Origin: Nocardioides sp. LHD-245
GTDB taxonomy: Bacteria; Actinomycetota; Actinomycetes; Propionibacteriales; Nocardioidaceae
Direction: 5' to 3'
NCBI RefSeq assembly: GCF_030929495.1
Contig: NZ_JAVFWN010000014.1
Coordinates: 124,001-188,000, forward strand
DNA length: 64,000 nucleotides
In this document: piece after piece, positions 49,192-63,935 of the stretch
Numbering within the stretch: the first letter of the stretch is position 1
How the letters are laid out: each line of letters starts with the position of its first letter
Translations under genes and position numbers: made by a program
Notes under the pieces: model-generated
Told to the model about the DNA's origin: nothing
Database searches by the model: none
What the model saw: the letters and a program-made list of their open reading frames with translations, nothing else

Positions 49192-50433
49192 TCAGGTGAG
49201 GCGGGTGACGACCTGGTCCCAGATGAGGTGGGCCAGGGCCGACTTGGTGCCGTGGGGTACGTCGACCGCGGAGCCGTCCGAGCCGAGGATCACGGCCTCG
49301 TTGTCGGTGCTGCCGAAGACGGCTCCCCCACTCACGTCGTTGACGACGAGCAGGTCGCAGCCCTTGCGGGCCAGCTTGGCGCGGGCCAGGTCGAGCACGC
49401 TGCCGGTGGCGTCGCCGGTCTCGGCGGCGAAGCCGACGATCACGGCCTCCGGGCGCGCCCGGTGGGTCGAGATCTCCTTGAGGATGTCGGGATTCTGCTG
49501 CAGCGTGATCGACGGGGCCGATCCGTCGTCGGCCTTCTTGATCTTCACCTCCGACGCCTCGGTCGGGCGGAAGTCGGCGGGCGCGGCGGCCATCACGACC
49601 GCGTCGGCGCTCGCCGTGGCCGTCAGTACGGCGTCGCGCAGCTCGGCGGTCGAGCCGACCCTGACCACCTTGACGCCGGCCGGGTCGGTCAGGTCGACGT
49701 TCGCAGCGATCAGGGTGACCTCGGCCCCGCGGGACGCCGCGGCGCGGGCCAGGGCGTACCCCTGCCGGCCGGACGAGCGGTTGCCGAGGAACCGGACCGG
49801 GTCGAGGTACTCGCGGGTGCCACCGGCGGACACGACGACCTGCCGCCCGGCCAGGTCGTGGACGCCCACGCCGGGGCGACCGGCGCCGCCGGCACCCGAA
49901 CGGGCGAGGACGTCGCGGGCGACCTCGAAGATCTCCTCGGGGTCGGGCAGCCGGCCCTTGCCGGTGTCGGCTCCGGTGAGGCGGCCCTCGGCCGGCTCGA
50001 TGACCAGGACGCCCCGCGAGCGGAGCGTGGCCACATTGGCCGCGGTCGCCGCGTGCTCCCACATCTCGGTGTGCATGGCCGGCGCCAGCACGACCGGGCA
50101 CCGGGCGGTCAGGAGCGTGTTGGTGAGCAGGTCGTCGGCCAGTCCGTGAGCGGCCTTGGCCAGGAGGTCGGCGGTGGCCGGCGCGACGACGACCAGGTCG
50201 GCCGTCTGGCCGAGCCGGACGTGCGGCACCTCGTGCACACCGTCCCAGACCTCGGCGGACACCGGCTTGCCCGACAGCGCCGCCCAGGTGGGCGCACCGA
50301 CGAACTCCAGCGCCGCCGCGGTCGGTACGACGGTCACGTCGTGTCCGGACTCGGTGAGCCGCCGCAGCAGCTCGCAGGCCTTGTAGGCGGCGATGCCTCC
50401 CGAGACGCCGAGCACCACTCTGGGGCCGGACAT
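49192..50433 (-). CDS. coaBC: Bifunctional phosphopantothenoylcysteine decarboxylase/synthetase
   Basis: 413 residues. CoaC domain: [28 protein letters not shown], and [44 protein letters not shown] (FMN-binding and catalytic Cys region). CoaB domain from about 190: [43 protein letters not shown], then FAAETGD. It converts 4'-phosphopantothenate and cysteine to phosphopantetheine for CoA synthesis. It follows rpoZ by 13 nt. Confidence 0.97.
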   Translation of the reverse strand: MSGPRVVLGVSGGIAAYKACELLRRLTESGHDVTVVPTAAALEFVGAPTWAALSGKPVSAEVWDGVHEVPHVRLGQTADLVVVAPATADLLAKAAHGLADDLLTNTLLTARCPVVLAPAMHTEMWEHAATAANVATLRSRGVLVIEPAEGRLTGADTGKGRLPDPEEIFEVARDVLARSGAGGAGRPGVGVHDLAGRQVVVSAGGTREYLDPVRFLGNRSSGRQGYALARAAASRGAEVTLIAANVDLTDPAGVKVVRVGSTAELRDAVLTATASADAVVMAAAPADFRPTEASEVKIKKADDGSAPSITLQQNPDILKEISTHRARPEAVIVGFAAETGDATGSVLDLARAKLARKGCDLLVVNDVSGGAVFGSTDNEAVILGSDGSAVDVPHGTKSALAHLIWDQVVTRLT

Positions 50434-50446
50434 GGGCGCCGTCAGA

Positions 50447-50782
50447 TCACTCGGCGTCGGCGACCGGGGCCTCGGCGGCCGCCGCAGCAGCCGCGGCGGC
50501 GGCCTCGGCAGCCAGCTCGGCGGGGTCGATGTCCTCGCAGGTCAGCAGGTCCTCGTTGATCTCGCGCAGCGCGATCGACAGCGGCTTCTCCTGGACGTGG
50601 GTCTCCACGAGGGGGCCGACGTACTCGAGCAGGCCCTCGCCGAGCTGCGAGTAGTAGGCGTTGATCTGCCGCGCGCGCTTGGCGCTGTAGAGCACCAGCT
50701 TGTACTTGCTGTCGGTCTTGGACAGCAGGTCGTCGATGGGAGGGTTGGTGACACCCTCGGCGGCGATGTTCGGGGCAGACAC
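50447..50782 (-). CDS. rpoZ: RNA polymerase omega subunit
   Basis: 111 residues from the GTG at 50782 ([20 protein letters not shown]), with GAGG about 9 nt upstream; a longer frame would need a TTG at 50839. Core motif [10 protein letters not shown]-type plus [35 protein letters not shown] and [11 protein letters not shown]. The Ala-rich C-terminal tail is typical of Nocardioides-type proteins. Omega helps assemble RNA polymerase. Confidence 0.93.
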   Translation of the reverse strand: MSAPNIAAEGVTNPPIDDLLSKTDSKYKLVLYSAKRARQINAYYSQLGEGLLEYVGPLVETHVQEKPLSIALREINEDLLTCEDIDPAELAAEAAAAAAAAAAEAPVADAE

Positions 50783-50820
50783 GTGAAGGGGCCTCACAGA
50801 GGTCGGTGCGGAATCAACGG

Positions 50821-50843
50821 ATGGTTGATCATCGATCAACCAT
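50821..50843 (-). other. Hairpin spanning the gmk stop and the gmk-rpoZ gap
   Basis: ATGGTTGAT (50821-50829) and ATCAACCAT (50835-50843) are perfect 9-bp arms around a 5-nt loop on the minus strand. The stem includes the gmk stop region and precedes rpoZ by about 39 nt. It could be an attenuator, RNA-processing site or operator. Confidence 0.5.
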
Positions 50844-51383
50844 CAAGGCTACCAAGTCCTCGACGGCAGCGTGAACTTCACGGTTGACGATGGTCACGTC
50901 GAACTCCGCCTCGGCGGCCAGTTCGTCGCGCGCGGTGGCCAGCCGGCGCTCCCGCTCCTCCTCGTCCTCGGTGCCGCGGCCGACGAGCCGACGGACCAGT
51001 TCCTCCCACGACGGCGGCTTCAGGAAGACGAAGACCGCCTCCGGCATGGAGGCGCGGACCTGTCGGGCGCCTTGGAGGTCGATCTCGAGCAGCGCAGGGC
51101 GGCCAGCGGCCAGGGCCGCGTCGACCGGCCCGCGCGGCGTGCCGTAGCGGTGCACCCCGTGCACCACGGCCCACTCGAGCATCTGGCCGTCGGCGACCAT
51201 CCGGTCGAACTCCTCGGCGGAGACGAAATGGTAGTGGACCCCGTCGACCTCGCCGGGCCGCGGTGGGCGGGTGGTGCTCGAGACGGACAGGTAGATCTCC
51301 GGGTGCTGCTCACGCATCGCGGCAGCCACCGTGCCCTTGCCGACCGCGGTGGGCCCGGCGAGGACGAAGAGCTTGGCGGGCAT
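50829..51383 (-). CDS. gmk: Guanylate kinase
   Basis: 184 residues. P-loop GPTAVGKGT at about residue 9, then [50 protein letters not shown] (GMP binding), and [50 protein letters not shown] (lid and C-terminal). It phosphorylates GMP to GDP. The ATG overlaps the mihF stop. Confidence 0.96.
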   Translation of the reverse strand: MPAKLFVLAGPTAVGKGTVAAAMREQHPEIYLSVSSTTRPPRPGEVDGVHYHFVSAEEFDRMVADGQMLEWAVVHGVHRYGTPRGPVDAALAAGRPALLEIDLQGARQVRASMPEAVFVFLKPPSWEELVRRLVGRGTEDEEERERRLATARDELAAEAEFDVTIVNREVHAAVEDLVALMVDR

Positions 51384-51700
51384 TACTGGTCGGCGAACTC
51401 GCGCTCGAGCGCGGCGACCTGCTTGGCGCCCAGCCCCCGGACCCGGCGCGACTCGGCGATCCCGAGCCGCTCCATCACCTGACGGGCACGGACCTTGCCC
51501 AGGCCGGGCACCGACTGGAGGAGGTCGAGGACCTTCATCTTGCCGATCACCTCGTTGACCTGTCCCTGCTGCAGCACGTCGCGGATGGAGGCGCCGGAGT
51601 TCTTCAGCCGGTTCTTGACCTCCGCCCGCTCCCGACGGGCGGCCGCTGCCTTCTCGAGGGCGGCCTGGCGCTGTTCAGGGGTCAGGGGAGGCAGGGCCAC
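51383..51700 (-). CDS. mihF: Actinobacterial integration host factor (mIHF)
   Basis: 105 residues: [36 protein letters not shown], then [50 protein letters not shown], with the helix-two-turn-helix DNA-binding GLGKVRA region. This nucleoid-associated protein bends DNA and is essential in mycobacteria. It heads the mihF-gmk-rpoZ-coaBC-metK run and has a promoter of its own. Confidence 0.95.
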   Translation of the reverse strand: MALPPLTPEQRQAALEKAAAARRERAEVKNRLKNSGASIRDVLQQGQVNEVIGKMKVLDLLQSVPGLGKVRARQVMERLGIAESRRVRGLGAKQVAALEREFADQ

Positions 51701-51750
51701 GAGTGAGAGATCCTTCGGTCGGACGGTCGGCCGGGTGCGAGCCGGCTGCC

Positions 51751-51780
51751 AATCTAGCCACAGGGGTTCCCGGTCGGCAA
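51751..51780 (-). promoter_or_regulatory. Promoter of mihF
   Basis: TTGCCG (-35, 51775-51780) and TAGATT (-10, 51751-51756) on the minus strand, 18 bp apart, giving a leader of about 45 nt before the mihF ATG at 51700. Confidence 0.45.
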
Positions 51781-51784
51781 CGCG

Positions 51785-51802
51785 GCCCGGCCCCCGCCGG
51801 GC
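51785..51802 (-). terminator. Terminator of the pyrF operon
   Basis: GCCCGGC (51785-51791) and GCCGGGC (51796-51802), 4-nt loop, directly after the stop of the small membrane protein gene. It would insulate the downstream mihF promoter. Confidence 0.6.
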
Positions 51803-52273
51803 TCAGAGGCTCAAGGGGGTCTTGCAGACGTCGCGTGCCTGCTGCTCGACGCGCGCCAGCGCGGTCGCGGTCTCGGGCGATCCGAGCCGGACGGCGGCCG
51901 CCTCGATCGCCTTCCGGTCGTCGTCCGCGAGGCCGGCCGGCGGCGCCTCGACGCGGTACGTCGACGGGTCGACGCCGGCGGCGGCGAGCGCCTCCTCGAG
52001 CTCGGTGATCCGGGCGATCACCAGCCGCCAGTCGGCCCGGATGTCGTCCGGGGACCTGTCGGCCAGCGCCTCGAAGCTCGGCAGCGCACGCAGCAACCCG
52101 GTCGTCGCGCCTGCCGACAGCGCGGCGCCGACGTCCTCGCGCCGGTCGGCGACCTCGGAGCAGTAGTCGTCGAACGGGTCGTCCTCACCGCCGCGCAGCA
52201 GGAGGAAGCCCGCCACGAGCGCCGCGGCGACGACCAGGAGCAGCAGCGGGCCCAGGCGACGACGCAGGCTCAA
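51803..52273 (-). CDS. Small membrane-anchored hypothetical protein
   Basis: 156 residues. N-terminal basic stretch and one transmembrane helix (LLLLVVAAALVAGFLLL, 9-25), then an extracytoplasmic helical domain with two Cys (FDDYCSEVADRRE and VCKTPLSL) that may pair. No family recognised. It overlaps pyrF by 4 nt (ATGA) and is the last gene of that operon. Confidence 0.75.
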   Translation of the reverse strand: MSLRRRLGPLLLLVVAAALVAGFLLLRGGEDDPFDDYCSEVADRREDVGAALSAGATTGLLRALPSFEALADRSPDDIRADWRLVIARITELEEALAAAGVDPSTYRVEAPPAGLADDDRKAIEAAAVRLGSPETATALARVEQQARDVCKTPLSL

Positions 52274-53097
52274 ACCTGCAGCCCGCGCAGCTCGTCGTTG
52301 GTCCGCAGCACCGCGTCGCGCATCGCGACCGGGTCGGGGCCGAGCCGCAGCACGCCTCGCGACGAGCTGGCCAGCACCTGCGCGGCACGCGCCCCGAAGA
52401 TCCGGCGGAGGTCGCTGGTGGTGCCCCCCTGCTCGCCGTACCCGGGCGCCAGGATCGGGCCGTTGAACGCGAGGTCCAGGCCGCGGTCGGTGGCGAGGGT
52501 CGCGCCGACGACCGCGCCGAAGGAGCCGAGCGGATCGGCGTCGGCGTTGAGCTCACGCAGGTGCTCGAGCATCGTCGCCGCCACGGAGCGACCGCCGACG
52601 ACCACGGCCTCCTGGACCTCCGGCCCCTCGGGGTTGGACGTCGCGGCGAGCACGAACAGGCCGGCGTCGTGCTTGACCGCCGTGTCCACGAAGGGCCGGA
52701 GGGAGCCGAAGCCGAGGAACGGGCTGACCGTGACCGCGTCGCAGGCCAGCGGCGAGGCCGGGTCGAGATACGCGTCGGCGTAGGCCTGGGACGTCGAGCC
52801 GATGTCGCCGCGCTTGATGTCGAGCAGCACCAGCGCGCCCGCGGAGCGAGCCGCGGCGATGACCTGCTCCAGGACCGCAACACCGCGGCTGCCGAAGCGC
52901 TCGTAGAAGGCCGACTGCGGCTTCACGACGCTGCAGTGCGGCGCCACCGCCTCGACCGCGCCGAGGGCGAACCGCTCGAGCCCGGCGACGTCGTCGTCGT
53001 ACCCCCAGGCCCGGAGCAGGCCAGGGTGCGGGTCGATGCCGACGCAGAAGGGGCCGCGGTCGGCCATCGCGGCGTGGAGCCGGGCGCCGAAGGTCAT
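52270..53097 (-). CDS. pyrF: Orotidine 5'-phosphate decarboxylase (type 2)
   Basis: 275 residues. N-terminal [20 protein letters not shown], active-site [22 protein letters not shown] (DxKxxD) near residue 100-120, and [14 protein letters not shown] at the end. This is the type 2 (mycobacterial) family. It converts OMP to UMP, the last step of de novo pyrimidine synthesis. It overlaps both neighbours by 4 nt, so expression is coupled. Confidence 0.95.
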   Translation of the reverse strand: MTFGARLHAAMADRGPFCVGIDPHPGLLRAWGYDDDVAGLERFALGAVEAVAPHCSVVKPQSAFYERFGSRGVAVLEQVIAAARSAGALVLLDIKRGDIGSTSQAYADAYLDPASPLACDAVTVSPFLGFGSLRPFVDTAVKHDAGLFVLAATSNPEGPEVQEAVVVGGRSVAATMLEHLRELNADADPLGSFGAVVGATLATDRGLDLAFNGPILAPGYGEQGGTTSDLRRIFGARAAQVLASSSRGVLRLGPDPVAMRDAVLRTNDELRGLQV

Positions 53098-54254
53098 GAG
53101 GGGATCCTCCGCAGGACGTCGGGGCCGAGGTCGGCCAGGGTCGGGTAGCCGTCGACGGCCATGATCAGGTCGGCCTCAGCCTGGAGGGCGCGGACCTGGT
53201 GGACCGCGCCCGGGACACCGCCGAGGGCCAGGGCGTAGGCGTAGGGCCGGCCGATCGCGACGGCGTCGGCACCGAGGGCGAGCGCCTTGACGACGTCGGC
53301 GCCGGTGCGCACGCCGGAGTCGAAGACGACCGGCGCGCGGCCGTCGACCGCGGTCACGACGTCGGGCAGCCAGTCGAGAGCGGCTCCCCCGCCGTTGGCC
53401 TGCCGGCCACCGTGGTTGGAGCAGTAGATGCCGTCGACTCCCTCGTCGAGCGCGCGGCGGGCGTCGTCGGGGTGGCAGATGCCCTTGAGCACGATAGGCA
53501 GGCCGGTGAGCGAGCGCAGCCAGGGCAGGTCGTCCCAGGTGACCGGGTGGCCGAACGTGCCGACCCAGGTCATCACGATCGTGCCGGGGTCGGGGTCCGG
53601 GCCGGTCATCTCCTGGAACACCGGGTCGGAGGTGTAGTTGGCGAGCGCCTTGCCGCGCAGCTGTGGGAAGTTGCCGCTGGCCAGGTCGCGTGGCCGCCAG
53701 CCGGGCACCCAGGTGTCGAGGGTGATCACGATCGCCTCGTAACCGGCCTTCTCCGCGCGCTGCACCAAGCTGGCGGCGAGGTCGCGGTTCTTCGGCGTGT
53801 AGAGCTGGAACCACTTCCCGGCCTCGCCCGCCGCGGTCGCGACGTCCTCGAGCGGGTCGCTCATCAGCGTCGATCCGATGAGGGGTACGCCGGTCGCCGC
53901 CGCCACCTCCGCACCGTGGACGTCGCCGTGCTGGTCGGGCGTGCAGAGGCCGAGGACGCCGATCGGCGCCAGCAGCAGGGGACTCGCCAGCCTCCGCCCG
54001 AACAGCTCGACGGACAGGTCGCGCTCGGCCGCCGCGCGCAGCATCCGCGGCACCAGCGCGTAGCGCTGGAAGGCCGCGACATTGGCCCGCTGGGTCGCCT
54101 CGTCGCCGGCTCCACCGGCGACATACGTGCGCAGCTCGGGGGGCAGCGCGGCGAGGGCGCGGGCCTCCAGGTCGGCGTAGTCGAACGGATGGGCGGGGAG
54201 CACCCCGCCGAGCGCACCGAGGTACAGCTCGATCTGGTAGTCCCCGAACGCCAT
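53094..54254 (-). CDS. FMN-dependent alpha-hydroxyacid oxidase/dehydrogenase (lactate 2-monooxygenase-like)
   Basis: 386 residues from ATG 54254 ([17 protein letters not shown]). Family features: [80 protein letters not shown] (the catalytic His in SNHGGRQ), and [29 protein letters not shown]. It is closest in outline to lactate 2-monooxygenase or a lactate dehydrogenase-like oxidase. The stop overlaps the pyrF start (ATGA), so it is co-translated with pyrF although no pyrimidine role is known. Confidence 0.87.
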   Translation of the reverse strand: MAFGDYQIELYLGALGGVLPAHPFDYADLEARALAALPPELRTYVAGGAGDEATQRANVAAFQRYALVPRMLRAAAERDLSVELFGRRLASPLLLAPIGVLGLCTPDQHGDVHGAEVAAATGVPLIGSTLMSDPLEDVATAAGEAGKWFQLYTPKNRDLAASLVQRAEKAGYEAIVITLDTWVPGWRPRDLASGNFPQLRGKALANYTSDPVFQEMTGPDPDPGTIVMTWVGTFGHPVTWDDLPWLRSLTGLPIVLKGICHPDDARRALDEGVDGIYCSNHGGRQANGGGAALDWLPDVVTAVDGRAPVVFDSGVRTGADVVKALALGADAVAIGRPYAYALALGGVPGAVHQVRALQAEADLIMAVDGYPTLADLGPDVLRRIPS

Positions 54255-54312
54255 GAGGACACCGTAGATGAGCCGACCATCCGAAACCGGCACAGGGCCG
54301 CCGCGTCCCACT

Positions 54313-54318
54313 TAGCAT
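54313..54318 (+). promoter_or_regulatory. -10 hexamer of the M48 peptidase gene
   Basis: TAGCAT ends 6 nt before the ATG at 54325; no ribosome site, so likely leaderless. Confidence 0.5.
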
Positions 54319-54324
54319 CCCGCT

Positions 54325-55452
54325 ATGGCCGCTCCCTCCGCCTTCGCACAACGCCTCGATGCCCGGGTGGCGCAGGCGCTGGACAACCGCCTCGTCGAAC
54401 GGGTCGGTTCCGGCAGCCGGCGCCGCGCGGCGCGAGCTCTCGCCGCGGTCCTGGTCACACCCGTGCATCTGCTCAGCGTCGTTCTCGCAGTGACCGGCAT
54501 TCTCCTGCTGGTCCGCGGTGACGGCTGGTGGCAGTGGCTCATGGCAGCGTTCGTGCTCGGTGTCGCCTGGGTGACGCGACCGGACGTCCTCGGCCGAGCC
54601 GAGCCGGACACGGTCCTCGTCGCCCCACCGACGGCCCCCGCGCTCACCGACCTTGTCGCTGAGGTCGCCGCTCTCCTCGGCACCCGCCCACCGTCCGAGA
54701 TCCGGGTCGATCCCCACCTGAACGCCTACGTCGCCCCACGCGGGCTCCGCAACCGCCAGCTCGTCCTCGGCGCGCCCCTGTGGGTGGCGCTCTCACCGCA
54801 GGCCCGAGTCGCGCTACTCGGCCACGAGCTCGGCCACCTGGCCCACGGCGACCTGCTCAGCGGGCAGTACGTCGGCAGTGGCTACCGCACTCTCCACCGC
54901 TGGGTAGAGCTGCTCGACCCGGTGGGCTCCGAGGTCTTCGAGAACTCCACCCCGGTCCTGGTCCAGGCGGTGATGGCTCCGCCACGATGGATCGTCAACG
55001 GCTACCTGCGGCTGCTCGTCGCTGTTAACGCTGCAGCGAGTCGGAGCCAGGAGTTGTACGCCGACCTCGCCTCTGCGGTGGTCGCCGGCACCGAGGGCGC
55101 CGTCGGCTGCCTCGAGACATCCCTCCTCGCCGACAGCGTCGGCTCCGCGGCGCAGCGCGCCGCCCTCGACGGCCGCCGACCGGACCTGGGCGAAGCGATC
55201 GCCGCCAGAGTCGCCACCATCGACGCCGAGCAGCGTGCGGCCGCCCGGCGGGACGCGGCAGAGGACCGGCGCAGCATCGACGACAGCCATCCGCCGACGG
55301 CCGACCGGCTCCGGCTGATCGAGTCCGTGGAGCCCGCACCGGCCGGCATCGTCGTCGACTCTGCCCGCAACGGCAGGATCGACCGCGAACTCGCGCCTGG
55401 CCTGCAGCAGGCATTCAAGCGCCTCGGCGATGCCTACCGCTACGTCGGGTGA
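54325..55452 (+). CDS. M48-family zinc metallopeptidase
   Basis: 375 residues. Hydrophobic segments at 45-63 and 68-83 anchor it in the membrane. The zinc site HELGHLAHGD (His167, Glu168, His171) is intact, followed by a second hydrophobic stretch and ELYADLASAVVAG with the third-ligand Glu. C-terminal HPPTADRLRLIESVEPAP is typical. It is HtpX/Ste24-like. It lies on the opposite strand from the pyr genes and its codon use is a little less GC-biased at the third position than theirs. Confidence 0.9.
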   Translation: MAAPSAFAQRLDARVAQALDNRLVERVGSGSRRRAARALAAVLVTPVHLLSVVLAVTGILLLVRGDGWWQWLMAAFVLGVAWVTRPDVLGRAEPDTVLVAPPTAPALTDLVAEVAALLGTRPPSEIRVDPHLNAYVAPRGLRNRQLVLGAPLWVALSPQARVALLGHELGHLAHGDLLSGQYVGSGYRTLHRWVELLDPVGSEVFENSTPVLVQAVMAPPRWIVNGYLRLLVAVNAAASRSQELYADLASAVVAGTEGAVGCLETSLLADSVGSAAQRAALDGRRPDLGEAIAARVATIDAEQRAAARRDAAEDRRSIDDSHPPTADRLRLIESVEPAPAGIVVDSARNGRIDRELAPGLQQAFKRLGDAYRYVG

Positions 55453-55465
55453 GCCCCAGGCCGGA

Positions 55466-56487
55466 TCAGTCGCTAAGGCCGCTGAGGATCCGGCGCGGCC
55501 ACATCGGGCCGCCGTAGATCAGCGCGCTGTAGGCCTGTACCAGGTCCGCTCCGGCCGCGACCCGCGCCGCCGCCTGCTCCGGCGTGCCGATGCCGCCGAC
55601 TCCGATCAGGGTCAGCCGGTCGCCGACCCGCCCGCGCAGCAGCCGCAGGACCTCGGTGGAACGCTCGGTCAGCGGGGCACCGGACAGGCCGCCCGCGCCG
55701 ACCTCCTCGACCCGCGCGGCCGGCGTGCGCAGACCGTCGCGGGAGATCGTGGTGTTGGTCGCGATGATCCCGGCGAGGCCGAGGTCGAGCGCCATGTCAG
55801 CGACGGCCAGGACGTCGTCGTCGGACAGGTCGGGCGCGATCTTGACCAGCAGCGGGAGCGGCGTCGCCCTCACCCCGTCGGCCGTACGACGCACGTGCTC
55901 CAGCAGCGGAGCCAGCTTCTCGACGGCCTGCAGGTTGCGCAGGCCGGGCGTGTTCGGCGAGCTGACGTTGACCACGAGATAGTCCGCGTGGGGGGCGAGC
56001 AGCCGGGTCGAGGTCTCGTAGTCGGCCTCGACCGCCGCCTGGTCGTCGTCGGGGACGACCTTGGACTTGCCGATGTTGACGCCGAGCACGAGATCGCCGC
56101 GCCGGCGCTTGGCCAGCCGCGCCGCGACGGCGGTGGCGCCGTCGTTGTTGAAGCCCATCCGGTTGACGATCGCCCGGTCCTGCGGCAGGCGGAAGAGCCG
56201 TGGGCGGGGGTTGCCGGGCTGGGCCAGCGCGGTGACGGTGCCGATCTCGACGTGGCCGAACCCGAAGGCCCCCATCCGGTCGTAGACCTGGGCGTTCTTG
56301 TCGAAGCCGGGCGCGAGGCCGAGCCGGTTGCGGAAGGTGAGGCCCATCGCCCGCACCGGCGCACGCTCCGGGATGGGCGCCCGGCGGAGCACCGGGCCAC
56401 CGGCCCGCAACGCGTCGTAGGTCAGGTGGTGCGCCCGCTCGGCGTCCAGCTTGACCAGGAGGTGCTCGAACACCCGGTCGTAGAGCG

Positions 56488-56491
<4 letters not shown>
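55466..56491 (-). CDS. pyrD: Dihydroorotate dehydrogenase (class 2, quinone)
   Basis: 341 residues from ATG 56491 ([32 protein letters not shown]). N-terminal membrane-associated segment, [51 protein letters not shown], and [16 protein letters not shown] with the catalytic Ser region; [17 protein letters not shown] and [29 protein letters not shown] at the end. It oxidises dihydroorotate to orotate with quinone. It overlaps carB by 4 nt. Confidence 0.96.
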
Positions 56492-59807
<3,316 letters not shown>

Positions 59808-59808
<1 letters not shown>

Positions 59809-60929
59809 CAGGCGTTCTCCTCAAGCAGGGTCGTGAACCGGTCGAAGAGGTACGCCGCGTCGTGCGGGCCGGCGGCGGCCTCGGGGTGGTACTGGACCGA
59901 GAAGCTCTTCAACCTGCCGTCGGCGTCACGCAGCTCCAGTCCCTCGACGACGTCGTCGTTGAGGCAGACGTGGCTCACGGTGGCGACGCCGTACGGCGTC
60001 TCGGTCGGAGTGTCACGCGGCGCGTCGACGGCGAACCCGTGGTTGTGCGCGGTGACCTCGACCTTGCGGGTGGTCAGGTCCATCACCGGCTGGTTGATGC
60101 CACGGTGGCCGTACTTCAGCTTGTAGGTGCCGAAGCCGAGCGCGCGGCCGAAGAGCTGGTTGCCGAAGCAGATGCCGAAGTAGGGCAGGTCCTGCTCGAG
60201 GGCCTGCTGCAGCAGCTCGACCTGGCCGGTCGTCGCGGCCGGGTCGCCGGGGCCGTTGGAGAAGAACAGTCCGTCGGGCTGCACGGCGAGGACGTCGTCG
60301 ATGCTCGCCGTGGCAGGCAGCACGTGCACCTCGATGCCGCGCTCGCTCATCCGTTGCGGGGTCATGTCCTTGATGCCGAGGTCGAGGGCGGCCACGGTGA
60401 ACCGCTTCTCCCCCTGGGCCGGCACGACGTAGGCGTCGCTGGTCGAGACCGCCTCGGACAGGTTCGCGCCGCTCATCTCGGCGGACGCCTCGACCTTCTC
60501 CAGCAGCTTGGCGGGATCGGTCTCGACGGTGGAGATGCCGACCCGCATCGCGCCGCGCTCGCGCAGGTGGCGGGTCAGCGCGCGGGTGTCGATGCCGGAG
60601 ATGCCGACGACGCCCTGCGCCTTCAGCTCGTCGTCGAGCGAGCGGCGCGAGCGCCAGTTGCTCGGGATGCGCGCGGGCTCGCGGACGACGTACCCGGCGA
60701 CCCAGATCCGCTTCGACTCCGGGTCCTCGTCGTTGACGCCGGTGTTGCCGATGTGCGGGGCGGTCATGACGACGACCTGCTGGTGGTACGACGGATCGGT
60801 GAGCGTCTCCTGGTAGCCGGTCATGCCGGTGTTGAAGACGGCCTCGCCGAAGGTCTCGCCCTCGGCGCCGTAGGCCTCGCCGTGGAACGTGCGGCCGTCC
60901 TCGAGGACGAGCAGTGCGGGCGTGCTCAT
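59808..60929 (-). CDS. carA: Carbamoyl-phosphate synthase small subunit (glutamine amidotransferase)
   Basis: 373 residues. N-terminal CarA domain ([56 protein letters not shown]). The class I amidotransferase domain carries [17 protein letters not shown] (catalytic Cys) and [14 protein letters not shown] with the His-Glu pair. It supplies ammonia to CarB. It overlaps pyrC by 4 nt. Confidence 0.98.
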
Positions 60930-62223
60930 GCGAGCGCTCCTTCCAGGACGGTCGGCGTGCCGCGCAGCAGCGTGGCGACGATGCGACCGGTCAGCTTGCG
61001 GTCGTGCCAGGGGTTGTTGCGGCTCAGCGAGACGCTGGCGGCGCGGTCGACCACGACCTGCGCGGCCGGGTCGACGAGAGTCAGGTTGGCGGGCTCGCCG
61101 ACGGCGACCGGGCGGCCGTGCGCGTCGTCCAGACCGGCGATCCGGGCCGGGTTGACGCTCATCGCGCGGGCCACGCCGGCCCAGTCGAGCAGGCCGTTCT
61201 CGACCATCACCGTGGTGACGACCGGCAGCGCCGTCTCGAGGCCGAGCATGCCGAACGCCGCATCGACGAAGGCGTGCTCCTTGTCGTGGCGCGCGTGCGG
61301 CGCGTGGTCGGTGGCCACGGCGTCGATGGTGCCGTCGGCCAGCGCCGCGCGCAGCGCCCGGACGTCATCGTCGGGACGCAGCGGCGGGTTGACCTTGAAC
61401 GTCGGGTCGTAGCCGGTGAGCAGGTCGGTGGTGAGCAGCAGGTGGTGCGGGGTCACCTCGGCGGTCACGTCCCAGTGCCCATCGCGTTCGGCCTGGGCCT
61501 TGGCCCAGCGGATCACCTCGACGCTGCCGGCGGTCGAGACGTGCGCGACGTGGACCCGGCTGCCGGTGTGGCGGGCGAGCATCACGTCGCGCGCGACGAT
61601 GACCTCCTCGGCGACGCCCGGCCAGCCGGGCAGGCCGAGCTGACCCGAGAGCTCTCCCTCGTGGCAGCACGCGGTCGGACCGGCGAGCGACGGGTCCTGG
61701 CTGTGCTGGCTGACCACGCCGCCGAACGCCTTGACGTACTCCAGCGCACGGCGCATCACCCGTGGGTCGTGGACGCACCTGCCGTCGTCGGAGAACACCC
61801 GCACCTTGGCGCGGCTGCGCGCCATCAGGCCGAGCTCGGCGAGCTCCTCGCCGGCCAGGCCCTTGGTGACGGCGCCGACCGGCTGGACGTCGACCAGGCC
61901 CGCCGCGCGGCCCAGGTCGAGCACCCGCTCGGCCGCCTCGGCGGTGTCGGTCACCGGGCTGGTGTTGGCCATCGCGAGGACGGCGGTGAAGCCGCCCACC
62001 GCGGCCGCACGCGAGCCGGTGAGCACCGTCTCGGCGTCCTCGCGGCCGGGCTCGCGCAGGTGGGTGTGCAGGTCGACCAGGCCGGGCAGCAGGCGCAGGC
62101 CGTCGGCGTCGATGGTCTGCTCCGCCTTGGTGGTGACCTTGCCCAGCTCGGCGATGGTGCCGTCCTGGACGAGGACGTCGGTCGTCGTACCGTCGGGCAA
62201 GGTGGCGCCCTTGATCAAGGTGC

Positions 62224-62227
<4 letters not shown>
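60926..62227 (-). CDS. pyrC: Dihydroorotase
   Basis: 433 residues. Metal site [10 protein letters not shown] near residue 50, [23 protein letters not shown] (His ligands), [21 protein letters not shown], and [16 protein letters not shown] (active-site Asp/His). Type I amidohydrolase-family dihydroorotase closing carbamoyl aspartate. Overlaps pyrB by 4 nt. Confidence 0.97.
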
Positions 62228-63788
<1,561 letters not shown>

Positions 63789-63873
63789 CTACCGGCTCCC
63801 CGTCGTCCCCGGCGAACCGGGGCGGGCGTGCCGCCGGAGGGAGTCTGCCAATCCCCGGTTGGGGCTCCGGTTG

Positions 63874-63935
63874 TTGCGGTTTGGTCCCAAACCGCAACAA
63901 TTCGGGGCCCGGACATGCAGTCTCTGCCCAATCGA
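63874..63935 (+). repeat. 62-bp palindromic dispersed element, copy 3
   Basis: The 24-bp palindrome (63874-63897) is identical to the other copies, with the second unit TGCAGTCTCTGCCCAATCGA (63916-63935) at the same 41-bp distance. It lies about 150 bp upstream of pyrR; the right neighbour is outside the window. Confidence 0.85.

Noticed and set aside
47900-50101. metK as a 733-codon open frame including coaBC antisense-like text
   Set aside because: The additional 5' part is a shadow of coaBC; MetK starts at the ATG at 49099, giving the standard 399 residues.
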